Part shown: one piece after another, positions 3,851 through 11,433 of the stretch
How the letters are laid out: each line of letters opens with the position of its first letter
Position numbering within the stretch: the first letter of the stretch is position 1
IMG/VR virus record: IMGVR_UViG_3300006917_000164
Location: 1 to 22,831 of that record
DNA length: 22,831 nt
Reading direction: 5' to 3' (one strand)
Source of the DNA: a virus
The notes under the pieces: model-generated
What the model saw: the letters and a program-made list of their open reading frames with translations, nothing else
What the model was told of the DNA's origin: nothing
Databases searched by the model: none
Program-made: the position numbers and the translations under genes

Positions 3851-4960
3851 TTGGCTAAACCCACTTTTACCAGACTCACGTCTCTGGTTAATGGCGTCAC
3901 AGCCATCAATGGCGTCATCTCCGAGATCGAGTCTGCTTTCCAGAATACCTTTTCGAGAGACGGATCCTCCCCCAATACGCTGACGGCCACCATGGACGCC
4001 AACAGCCAGAGGATCATCAATCTCCCGGCCCCCTCTTCCGACAACGAACCTGTCCGCAACGGAGACTATCAGGCCCAGCTCCTTTCAGGATCCCTTGTTG
4101 TTCCCCTGACCGTCGGTCTCGGTGGCACAGGCTCCTCCACCGCGGCAGGAGCCAGAACGTCCCTGGGCCTCGGCACTGCTGCTGTTCTCGATGTCGGCAC
4201 CACGGCCAACAAAATCGTCCAGCTGGATGGCTCAGCCAAGCTCCCGGCGATCGATGGCTCCCAGCTGACGAACCTTCCAACCGCAACTCTCAGCCCTACT
4301 ACAGGCACTCTCGGCAGCTGGGTACGGTCTACTTCTCCCACGCTGACCAATGTCACTTACGCGGCAGGCACCACTGGCCTCGCCCCTTACGTGATGACTG
4401 CCGGGACAAATCTCACTAGCCCCGTTGCAGGAGCTTGGGAGTATGACGGGACAGTTTCGTACTTCACACCCAACACCAGCAATCGCACCCTGAACCTATG
4501 CGAAAATTTTGTTATTCTCTCTTCCACGCGGTCTTTTCTCAGTAATACATCAGCCCAAGCAATCTTTGCAGGAGGAGGTGGGCCTACTAACGGCACTCTT
4601 ACACTTCCTGCTGGCACCTACACATTTACTCTATATTTCGCTGTCAGTGGCCTGAGTGCGTCAACACATAGTTTAACATTCACTTACGGCGGGACTGCTA
4701 CTATCGGTTCAGTGCTCACTTATGACGTTTGGAATTCTATCGCTAGTACAACTAGCTCGATTAGCATTCAGAGCAGTTCTACGAGCACTTCCACGATCTT
4801 CTACGCTATTGGGGTAATCAGAGTCACAAACGGTGGCACGCTAATTCCAAGCCTGACACAGACAACCAACACAGCTGCTGCAACCGTAGCTATCAACAGC
4901 TTCTTCAAAATCACCCAAGTTGGCTCTTCTTCTGCCGCGTATGTCGGTAACTGGTCGTAA
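3851..4960 (+). CDS. Tail fibre / tail appendage protein, 369 aa
   Basis: The N-terminus, with its LTSLVNGVTAINGVISEIES helix followed by a SRDGSSPNTLTATMD segment and RIINLPAP at about 55-62, is the usual attachment domain of podovirus tail fibres. The middle contains the fibre-type phrase LPAIDGSQLTNLP (about 131-143). The C-terminal half is a Gly/Ser/Thr-rich beta region with an aromatic FTLYFAVSGLSAS strand, probably a trimeric binding domain. The start is TTG, placed directly after the TAA of the small terminase; no ribosome binding site separates them, so re-initiation is likely. It opens a block of four to five virion surface genes. Confidence 0.72.
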   Translation: MAKPTFTRLTSLVNGVTAINGVISEIESAFQNTFSRDGSSPNTLTATMDANSQRIINLPAPSSDNEPVRNGDYQAQLLSGSLVVPLTVGLGGTGSSTAAGARTSLGLGTAAVLDVGTTANKIVQLDGSAKLPAIDGSQLTNLPTATLSPTTGTLGSWVRSTSPTLTNVTYAAGTTGLAPYVMTAGTNLTSPVAGAWEYDGTVSYFTPNTSNRTLNLCENFVILSSTRSFLSNTSAQAIFAGGGGPTNGTLTLPAGTYTFTLYFAVSGLSASTHSLTFTYGGTATIGSVLTYDVWNSIASTTSSISIQSSSTSTSTIFYAIGVIRVTNGGTLIPSLTQTTNTAAATVAINSFFKITQVGSSSAAYVGNWS

Positions 4961-4963
4961 CCC

Positions 4964-5290
4964 ATGGGTATCTACGATGCAGACGGCAAGATCCGCCTAA
5001 CCCTTTCCAACGGAAGCGGATGGAAGGGTCTCTACGCCCCTGATGGGTCCTGGTACGTCACCGTATCTCCTGGCACCTCTTTTGTAGGCGCCTACGCCCC
5101 TGACGGCTCTCTTTACATCACCAATGCGACAGGTTCCTCAACGGTAGGTCGCATTGCTTCAGACGGCTCTTTAAGGGTGACCCTCTCTTCTGAAAACAAC
5201 GGAGCTCTGAGAGTTTCAGGTATCACTTTTTCACCTGCTGTTACAGGCAACCCAATTGGCCTTCTTCTGGCCCTCACCTACACTGCTTAA
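4964..5290 (+). CDS. Small beta-repeat virion protein, 108 aa
   Basis: The protein is built of short repeats around the consensus G-x-Y-A-P-D-G-S-x-x-V-T: YDADGKIRLTL, YAPDGSWYVTV, YAPDGSLYITN and ASDGSLRVTL. After the fourth repeat comes a short hydrophobic tail. Such beta repeats occur in small podovirus tail or capsid appendage proteins. It starts at an ATG three bases after the fibre stop. A role in fibre trimerisation or decoration is likely, but the exact function is unknown. Confidence 0.62.
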   Translation: MGIYDADGKIRLTLSNGSGWKGLYAPDGSWYVTVSPGTSFVGAYAPDGSLYITNATGSSTVGRIASDGSLRVTLSSENNGALRVSGITFSPAVTGNPIGLLLALTYTA

Positions 5291-5307
5291 AGGACTCGGT
5301 TTAAACA

Positions 5308-5814
5308 ATGGTTGACAACGTCGCAATTACCCCTGGCACAGGCGCTACTGTTGCAGCGGATGACATTGGTGGGGTTCTTTACCAGCGTATCAAGCTAGCT
5401 CTGGGTGCAGACGGTGCTGGTGTCGATGCTGTAGCTGGCGCAGGCACTGTTGGCACTGGTGTCCAACGTGTAACCATTGCTACGGATGACCAAACGGCAG
5501 CCAACCTTAATAACGCTCTTGTCGGTGACTACGAGACGGTTGCTGCGTCTGCAACGGATCAAGTCCTCGGAGCAACCGGAGCGACTGGCGACTTTCTTTC
5601 CGGTTTGTTGATTGTTCCCGCTACGACTTCTCCTGGGGCTGTGTCCATCAAGGATGGAGCCGGATCCGCCATCACGATTTTTACAGGCGGTGCTTCCAGT
5701 GTCTCGAGCCTTGTTCCGTTTATGGTCCCGCTTGGTATGAAGTCCGCTGCAGGAGCTTGGAAAGTTACTACGGGCGCTAGCGTTTCTGTCATTGGAATTG
5801 GAAACTTTACTTAA
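5308..5814 (+). CDS. Virion structural protein (decoration/fibre-associated), 168 aa
   Basis: Opens MVDNVAITPGTGATVAADDI followed by GGVLYQRIKLALG, a phrase common to phage structural proteins next to fibres or capsid genes. The rest is Ala/Gly/Thr/Val-rich beta sequence ending in IGIGNFT, with no cysteine and no membrane segment. AAGGA sits about 13 bases before the ATG, longer than usual. Its stop overlaps the next start (TAATG). It is probably a tail or baseplate-like appendage, with function inferred from context. Confidence 0.62.
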   Translation: MVDNVAITPGTGATVAADDIGGVLYQRIKLALGADGAGVDAVAGAGTVGTGVQRVTIATDDQTAANLNNALVGDYETVAASATDQVLGATGATGDFLSGLLIVPATTSPGAVSIKDGAGSAITIFTGGASSVSSLVPFMVPLGMKSAAGAWKVTTGASVSVIGIGNFT

Positions 5815-8066
5815 TGTTTTTTCAGACGCTCTACCGCACAGTCAGTATCGCCGCGCTAGTATCGTCTGGTGCTATTTCACCTGAGGTTTTTGGCGATTTT
5901 ATTGCCGACCTTGGCGACTACACGACGCTCTCCACCCTGTCCTCCATGCCGACAGACGGCAGCGTGAGCCGCTCGGGCAACGCTTACTATTTCGACAATA
6001 CCGGGACGCTTCAGACGGCGGGCACGAATACGGCTCGGTTTGATTACGCATGGAACGGCTCGGCGTGGGCAGCAAAGGGACTGCTCATTGAAGGCGCGCG
6101 AACCAATGTGTTCCTCAACAGCACGACGCCTGCGACGCAGAGCATCACGGTAACTGCTCAAGCATACACGCTGTCATTTTACGGCACCGGCACGATTACG
6201 CTATCCGGCGCGTCAACCGCAGGCCCTCTCGTCGGGACAGGCGCGAACAACAGGGTTACGCTGACATTCACGCCGAGTGCGGCCAGCCTGACGCTCACTC
6301 TCAGCGGCACGGTGAACTATCCGCAGCTTGAGGCCGGTTCGTTTGCGTCGAGCTATATCGTCTGCGGCGGCACGGCGACGACACGAAATGCGGAGACGTT
6401 TACCCTCGCCAACTACACCAACCGCCTTGTCGAAAGCTTCTACGTTGACGAGCAGACGGGCGGCTCTTGGTCAGCGAACATCGCCCCAAGCGCGACAAGC
6501 CCGCTCTCTATCGGCACGCCGACATTCGGCTGGGTCACGTCTCTGCGCGCGTATCTGAGCGGCGCTGCGGGGTCCATCGCAACGCCAAGCTGGATCGACA
6601 ACAGTGGCACTGTCGGCAACCGGATGATGTATGACAGCACGGGGTTGTTGACGTTCGCCCCGGCAAATTTGCTGACGGGCAGCGCCACCCTGTCAACGCA
6701 AACAGTTACGGACGGCGTTGCGGCAGGGCGAAATTTTGTCCTCTCCTTCAAGGGAACGGGTTCCGTTGTCGTCAAGGAAACGAACTCGGGTGGAACGACG
6801 ATTGTCACCATCAACGGCACTGGCGCGTCAGACCGTGTGTGGGGCGCTTTCACCGCGACTGTTGCGACGCTGTATGTCTCCGTCAGCGGAACGGTTACGG
6901 AAGCACAACTCGAACCCGTCACCTACCAGACCGCCCCACGCCCATATATAGCCACGACCACCGCCGCCATCTATCTCCCCCGCTACGACTATTCGCCCGC
7001 GACCACCCCGGCCACGCCGCTCGGGATGCTGGTGGAAGAGAGCCGGGCGAACCTTGTCACGTATAGCGAACAGTTCAACAATGCCGCGTGGACCGGCAGC
7101 GGCCTTCTGGCATTTGGGTCAGGTTCGACCGCAGACGCTACAGTCGCCCCCAGCGGAACAACGACTGCCGATTTGCTGACGGAAAACTCTTCGACTTCCA
7201 CGCACTATATCGACTGCACGTCGATTACGTTCACAGCCGCCAAATACACGATCTCCGTCTTCGCCAAATACAACGGACGGCGCTACCTGACTATGCAGGG
7301 CAGTTCTGTCGTATTTTCGACGGACATCGCGTCTTTCGACTTGGTGAGCGGATCGGCCTCGTTTGCATCCGCAGGGTCGACAGCGACGATAGCTGCGGTT
7401 GGAAACGGCTGGTATCGGTGTTCGTGGACGATCACGACTGCGGCGGCAAGCGGCGTCGTCACGCTCCTGCTTTCCGATGTATCGGGAACAAGAAGCCGCA
7501 GCTACACAGGCGACGGCGTGTCTGGGATATATCTGTGGGGCGCACAGGTCGAACTCGGAGCATTCCCCACCTCCTACATCCCGAATAACTCCGGCTCCGG
7601 CTCGGTCACGCGCGCAGCGGACATCGTGAAACTGACGGGGTCGGCGCTGACGACGATTGGCGGAACTGCCGGAACTGTTGTCGAGGAAATCAATCTGCGC
7701 GGAACGACAGCCGCCACGCAATACGGCATATACGGCAACAGCGTTTCGCCCGGCTATTTCGACAGCGCGCTTGTCGTGAAGGCGACGAACGGAACGAATG
7801 TGCTGTCCTCTGGAGTGACGGCGGTTGTTGGGACTGCCGGGCGTTTCGGGCTTGCGTGGGACGCTTCTGGGCGCGCTATCAGCTACAGCGGCTCGGCTGC
7901 GGTGACTGACGCCAATGGCTTCGGCACAATCGGTTCGACCGTCTATATTGGCTCAAACAACGCCTCGAACACGGCGAACGGGTGGGTGCGCTCTATGGCG
8001 CTCTACAACCAGAAACTGTCCAGCGCGACGCTTGCCCAGAAAACTACAGTGGGAGCTTCCTACTAA
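5814..8066 (+). CDS. Large modular tail fibre / receptor-binding protein, 750 aa
   Basis: A short N-terminal anchor (1-35) is followed by three beta-sandwich modules of about 200 residues, each closing with a QLE/QVE plus SYI-type signature: QLEAGSFASSYI at 171, QLEP...RPYI at 365 and QVELGAFPTSYIP at 578. The second and third modules are separated by the phrase GMLVEESRANLVTYSEQFNN. The C-terminal 140 residues resemble a concanavalin/LamG-like sandwich ending in a SSATLAQ helix. These are carbohydrate-binding folds typical of fibres that bind surface glycans. I see no polysaccharide-lyase or hydrolase signature. Codon use turns strongly towards CG-rich codons compared with the genes before 5814 and after 8482, a sign of module exchange. 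Confidence 0.75.
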   Translation: MFFQTLYRTVSIAALVSSGAISPEVFGDFIADLGDYTTLSTLSSMPTDGSVSRSGNAYYFDNTGTLQTAGTNTARFDYAWNGSAWAAKGLLIEGARTNVFLNSTTPATQSITVTAQAYTLSFYGTGTITLSGASTAGPLVGTGANNRVTLTFTPSAASLTLTLSGTVNYPQLEAGSFASSYIVCGGTATTRNAETFTLANYTNRLVESFYVDEQTGGSWSANIAPSATSPLSIGTPTFGWVTSLRAYLSGAAGSIATPSWIDNSGTVGNRMMYDSTGLLTFAPANLLTGSATLSTQTVTDGVAAGRNFVLSFKGTGSVVVKETNSGGTTIVTINGTGASDRVWGAFTATVATLYVSVSGTVTEAQLEPVTYQTAPRPYIATTTAAIYLPRYDYSPATTPATPLGMLVEESRANLVTYSEQFNNAAWTGSGLLAFGSGSTADATVAPSGTTTADLLTENSSTSTHYIDCTSITFTAAKYTISVFAKYNGRRYLTMQGSSVVFSTDIASFDLVSGSASFASAGSTATIAAVGNGWYRCSWTITTAAASGVVTLLLSDVSGTRSRSYTGDGVSGIYLWGAQVELGAFPTSYIPNNSGSGSVTRAADIVKLTGSALTTIGGTAGTVVEEINLRGTTAATQYGIYGNSVSPGYFDSALVVKATNGTNVLSSGVTAVVGTAGRFGLAWDASGRAISYSGSAAVTDANGFGTIGSTVYIGSNNASNTANGWVRSMALYNQKLSSATLAQKTTVGASY

Positions 8067-8482
8067 TGACTGAAATCATCTTCAACTCCGGCGATTACGC
8101 CACGCTCGTTGCCGACGCAGAACGCCTCGGCTTCACATACACCGACGCGCAGGGCGAGACGCAAATCCAAATCAGTGGCCCCATGGCCTCTGGCGGCGGG
8201 TATTTCCTTAACATTGTCGGGACGGTCTATGAGCCGCAGCCGCCGACGCCCATCGGAGAGACCCCGCCTGCGCCTGTCGCGCGCCCCGGCTACTGGGGTC
8301 GCCTCCGTGCCAACGGTTCAACCGGGGACCTCCCGGTGTTCTCGGACACCATCGTCCAGTACTTCTGGTCGCCCTCGGTTGGCGCTGTGGACCCCGACAC
8401 CGGACTTACCTTCGGTGGCTGGACTGCGGACGGTGTGACGCTCGCGCCGGATTGGGTTTCGACGATAGCGATGATTGCCTGA
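8066..8482 (+). CDS. Fibre-linked conserved phage protein, 138 aa
   Basis: Begins MTEIIFNSGDYATLVADAER, then a segment ending ISGPMASGGGYFLNIVG (about 38-54), a proline-rich linker (PQPPTPIGETPPAPVARPG) and a tryptophan-rich C-terminus with GYWGRLRANGS and FGGWTADGVTLAPDW. I recall similar small proteins directly downstream of fibres in phages of alphaproteobacteria; their function (fibre chaperone or tip) is not established. The ATG overlaps the fibre stop (TAATG); a longer frame from 7982 would overlap the fibre and is unlikely. It shares the CG-rich codon style of the fibre, so the two probably travel together. Confidence 0.62.
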   Translation: MTEIIFNSGDYATLVADAERLGFTYTDAQGETQIQISGPMASGGGYFLNIVGTVYEPQPPTPIGETPPAPVARPGYWGRLRANGSTGDLPVFSDTIVQYFWSPSVGAVDPDTGLTFGGWTADGVTLAPDWVSTIAMIA

Positions 8483-8856
8483 TGTCAGACCACGCTTGTG
8501 AACTTGTCGAAAAGGTTTTCTTGACGAGAAACCTCGCCCACCTCGCCCATTTCAAAACCAGTTCCTACGCAGAACACATGGCTCTTGGAAGCTTCTACGA
8601 AGACATTATCGAAATTATAGACAACTTTGTAGAAAGCTACCAGGGAGCCTTTGGGCTTCTCCGCTCCAAAGAGGAAAAGGAGCTTGAAGAGGAGGAAGGC
8701 GAAAAGGACATTTTGAAGACCCTCCAGAAAGACGTCCAATGGATGAACAAGAATCGATCGAAGATCGCCCGGGAAGTCCCGGCTCTAGAAAACATTCTTG
8801 ACGAGATCGTCGGCGTCTACCTCCGCACCATCTACAAATTGAGGTTTCTTTCCTGA
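8482..8856 (+). CDS. Dps/ferritin-like small phage protein, 124 aa
   Basis: An all-helical protein beginning MSDHACELVEKVFLTRNLAH. The phrases LAHFKTSSYAEHMALGSFYE (about 21-40) and FVESYQGAFG place His and Glu residues as in Dps-like four-helix bundles, and resemble a small phage family I remember as DUF5856-type. A charged stretch EEKELEEEEGEK follows, then a helix to the C-terminus. The ATG overlaps the previous stop (TGATG); a frame from 8452 would overlap the upstream gene. The function is unknown; a host-modulating or structural role is possible. Confidence 0.62.
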   Translation: MSDHACELVEKVFLTRNLAHLAHFKTSSYAEHMALGSFYEDIIEIIDNFVESYQGAFGLLRSKEEKELEEEEGEKDILKTLQKDVQWMNKNRSKIAREVPALENILDEIVGVYLRTIYKLRFLS

Positions 8857-9234
8857 ATGAATTTACCCTCCACAAGCATCAAGCGGCTTGAAGGCGTCCA
8901 CCCGGATCTCGTAAAGGTCGTCAAACGAGCTGCAGAGCTCACTGATGTGCCTTTCATTGTCACCGAGGGTCTACGCACCCTGGCCCGTCAGAAGCAGCTG
9001 GTGGCTGCGGGAGCCTCCAAGACAATGAAGTCCCGCCACCTCAATGGTCACGCAGTCGACCTGGCGGTGGTGCTCAACGGGAAACTCTCCTGGGACTGGC
9101 CGCTCTACCACAAGCTGGCCAAGATCGTGAAGCAGGCGGCAGCTGAAGTCAAAGTTCCCATCGAATGGGGCGGCGACTGGAAGTCCTTTAAGGACGGCGT
9201 CCATTTTCAGTTGCCTTGGAGCATCTACAAATAG
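8857..9234 (+). CDS. Endolysin, M15-family L,D-type peptidoglycan peptidase, 125 aa
   Basis: A zinc peptidase that cuts peptide stems of peptidoglycan, freeing progeny at lysis. The motif SRHLNGHAVDLAV (59-71) supplies zinc ligands His61 and Asp68. The second motif, EWGGDWKSFKDGVHFQL, supplies the catalytic acid Asp113 and the third zinc ligand His116. EGLRTLARQKQL (37-48) carries the conserved Arg and Gln that bind substrate. Length and layout match single-domain phage M15C enzymes related to T5-type lysins. No signal peptide is present, so a holin is needed for export. The ATG directly follows the previous TGA. It lies about 7 kb from the spanins, so lysis genes are split. Confidence 0.88.
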   Translation: MNLPSTSIKRLEGVHPDLVKVVKRAAELTDVPFIVTEGLRTLARQKQLVAAGASKTMKSRHLNGHAVDLAVVLNGKLSWDWPLYHKLAKIVKQAAAEVKVPIEWGGDWKSFKDGVHFQLPWSIYK

Positions 9235-9666
9235 ATGCCCTACAAGAATCCGGAAGACCGAGCCAAAGCTCGTAAAAGGTACTACGAAAAGGTAAGACAA
9301 GACCCTATCCGGTGGGCCCATAGAAAAAGAGTGACTGCCGAAGGTTTAAGAAGGTTGAAAGAAAGGGACCCTCGGAGACCTCTCTTTATGAGTGCCAAGG
9401 AAAGAGCCGTAAAATTTGACCTACCTTTTCTAATTTCTCTTGAGGATATTATTATTCCACCTTTATGTCCGGTGTTAGGCAGCCCTTTAAAAATTGCTAA
9501 AGGGTACGCACAACCAAACTCCCCTTCTTTAGACCGGATTAAACCAGAACTCGGCTACGTACCAGGAAACATAATTGTCATGTCCCACAGAGCAAATCGA
9601 ATCAAAGGCGACGCCTCTTTACAAGAACTTGAGCAGGTTATCTCCTTCTTGAAGGAGTATCCCTGA
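9235..9666 (+). CDS. HNH-type homing endonuclease, 143 aa
   Basis: A basic N-terminal helical region (1-60) leads to CPVLGSPL (78-85), then SPSLDRIKPELGYVPGN (96-112), IIVMSHRANRIKGDAS and a final helix. This S-x-D-R-I ... GY-x-x-GN ... N-R-x-K pattern is the core of small phage HNH/His-Me-finger nucleases. Only one cysteine is seen, so a full zinc ribbon is absent. Its codons are more AT-rich (TTA, TTT, AAA) than its neighbours, in keeping with a mobile, selfish gene inserted between endolysin and terminase. The ATG follows the endolysin TAG directly. Nuclease class is well supported; homing activity is inferred. Confidence 0.75.
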   Translation: MPYKNPEDRAKARKRYYEKVRQDPIRWAHRKRVTAEGLRRLKERDPRRPLFMSAKERAVKFDLPFLISLEDIIIPPLCPVLGSPLKIAKGYAQPNSPSLDRIKPELGYVPGNIIVMSHRANRIKGDASLQELEQVISFLKEYP

Positions 9667-9890
9667 TGCTTGATGAATCTATCGAGTGTTTGTTAGGACG
9701 TATGGAGCAAAAGATCGAAGACATCCAGTCCGACCTGAAGGACATCAAGGAGGAGCAGAAGAGGCTCGCTGCCTGGGTCGACACCGAGAGGATCGGCATG
9801 AAGCTCCTGACAGCCCTCGCAGTCTCTCTCGGCGGACTCTTCGTCTACTACAAAGAACACCTAGAGAACTTTATCTTTGGCAGTCGCTAA
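9666..9890 (+). CDS. XhlA-like coiled-coil membrane protein, possible holin partner, 74 aa
   Basis: Residues 10-42 form a charged coiled coil (LLGRMEQKIEDIQSDLKDIK), followed by one membrane helix (about 46-62, LLTALAVSLGGLFVYY) and a short C-terminal tail. This is the layout of XhlA-type and related small lysis or holin-associated proteins. It lies one gene after the endolysin and overlaps the large terminase start by 14 bases. The ATG overlaps the previous stop (TGATG). The 53-aa protein at 15757 is a second holin candidate, and I cannot tell which makes the lesion. Confidence 0.6.
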   Translation: MLDESIECLLGRMEQKIEDIQSDLKDIKEEQKRLAAWVDTERIGMKLLTALAVSLGGLFVYYKEHLENFIFGSR

Positions 9891-11433
9891 AACCAAAAAG
9901 GAACTGATCAGGGAGCTGGCCCTTTCGGACCTCGCCTCCTTCATCAAGCTGGTCCATCCCCAGAGGTGCCTCGGCTCCATTCACGAGGAGCTCATCCGCT
10001 GGTGGACCCGCGAGGACGGCAAGTCCCACCAGCTCGTGCTCCTTCCCCGCGACCACGGCAAGTCCGCAATGGTCGCCTACCGGGTGGCCTGGGAGATCAC
10101 CAAGAATCCCACGACCCGCGTCCTCTATATTTCTGCGACAGCTAATCTGGCCCAGAAGCAGCTGAAGTTCATCAAGGATATTCTCACGAACGACATCTAC
10201 CGGACCTACTGGCCGGAGATGGTCAACCTCTCGGAAAATGACCGGGAGAAGTGGACAGAGACGGAAATCTCCGTCGACCATCCGCTCCGCAAGAAAGAAG
10301 CTGTCCGTGACCCCACGATCTTCACCGCGGGCCTCACCACCACCATCACCGGTCTTCACTTCGATATCGCCGTCCTCGATGACGTGGTTGTCAGGGAGAA
10401 CGCCTACACCGATGAAGGACGAGAAAAGGTCAAGAGCCAATACTCCCTTCTCTCTAGTGTGGAGTCAGCAGACGCCTCAGAGTGGGTTGTCGGAACAAGA
10501 TACCATCCCAAGGATCTATACAACGATCTCCTCGCCATGGGCGTGGATCAGTATGACGAGAATGGGGAAATCACTGGTTCCGACCCTCTGTATGAGATTT
10601 TCGAGCGCCAGGTAGAAAGCATCGGAGACGGCACGGGAGAGTTCCTGTGGCCGAGGCAGCAGAGGCACGATGGCAAGTGGTTTGGCTTCGATCAGCAGAT
10701 CCTCGCCAAGAAGCGCGCCCAGTACCTCGACAGGATCCAGTTCCGGGCCCAGTACTACAATGATCCAAACGATTCCGAAAACGCTTCTATCCCGCGAGAA
10801 TGCTTCCAGTACTATGACCCCAAACACCTCAGTCGATTCCAGGGAAAGTGGTTCATCAAAGGAAGACGCCTCAACGTCTTTGCTGCTGTTGACTTTGCCT
10901 TCTCACTTAGACAAAAGGCAGACTATACAGCTATTGTCGTTGTTGGGGTTGACAGTGACAACTCCTACTACGTCCTCGACATCGACCGATTCAAAACAGA
11001 TAAGATTAGCGATTACTTCGCCAGAATCCTGAAGCTGCACCAGAAGTGGGATTTCAGGAAGCTCAGAGCCGAAGTCACCGTCGCCCAGCAGGTCATCGTC
11101 AACGACCTCAAATCCAACTACATCCGGCAGCATGGACTGGCCCTCTCGATTGAGGAGTTTCGTCCCAACCGCCACCAGGGCACCAAGGAAGAGCGCATGG
11201 AGGCGATCCTCCAGCCGCGCTACAACAATCGCCAGATCTGGCATTACCAGGGCGGCAATTGTCAGGTCCTCGAAGAGGAACTGGTCCTCGTCAACCCTCC
11301 CCACGATGACGTCAAGGACTGTCTGGCCTCTGTGATCGACGCCTGCATCCCCCCGACGACCGGAGCCCTCAGGGGCTCTCCCGACAATGTCATTAATTTC
11401 AATACCCACTCACGCTTTGGAGGCGTAGCATAA
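9877..11433 (+). CDS. terL: Terminase large subunit (packaging ATPase and nuclease), 518 aa
   Basis: The motor that pumps DNA into the procapsid and cuts concatemers. The Walker A-type loop is PRDHGKS (57-63) and Walker B is IAVLDD (164-169). VVGTRYH (204-210) is a further conserved ATPase-domain motif. The C-terminal RNase H-like nuclease shows AAVDFAFS with Asp339, RAEVT with Glu399 and HDDVKDCLAS with acidic residues at 477-481. Order and length fit T7 gp19-type terminases. The start is a TTG inside the end of the upstream gene; no earlier ATG gives a better N-terminus. Followed immediately by the portal (TAATTG). Confidence 0.92.
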   Translation: MAVAKTKKELIRELALSDLASFIKLVHPQRCLGSIHEELIRWWTREDGKSHQLVLLPRDHGKSAMVAYRVAWEITKNPTTRVLYISATANLAQKQLKFIKDILTNDIYRTYWPEMVNLSENDREKWTETEISVDHPLRKKEAVRDPTIFTAGLTTTITGLHFDIAVLDDVVVRENAYTDEGREKVKSQYSLLSSVESADASEWVVGTRYHPKDLYNDLLAMGVDQYDENGEITGSDPLYEIFERQVESIGDGTGEFLWPRQQRHDGKWFGFDQQILAKKRAQYLDRIQFRAQYYNDPNDSENASIPRECFQYYDPKHLSRFQGKWFIKGRRLNVFAAVDFAFSLRQKADYTAIVVVGVDSDNSYYVLDIDRFKTDKISDYFARILKLHQKWDFRKLRAEVTVAQQVIVNDLKSNYIRQHGLALSIEEFRPNRHQGTKEERMEAILQPRYNNRQIWHYQGGNCQVLEEELVLVNPPHDDVKDCLASVIDACIPPTTGALRGSPDNVINFNTHSRFGGVA

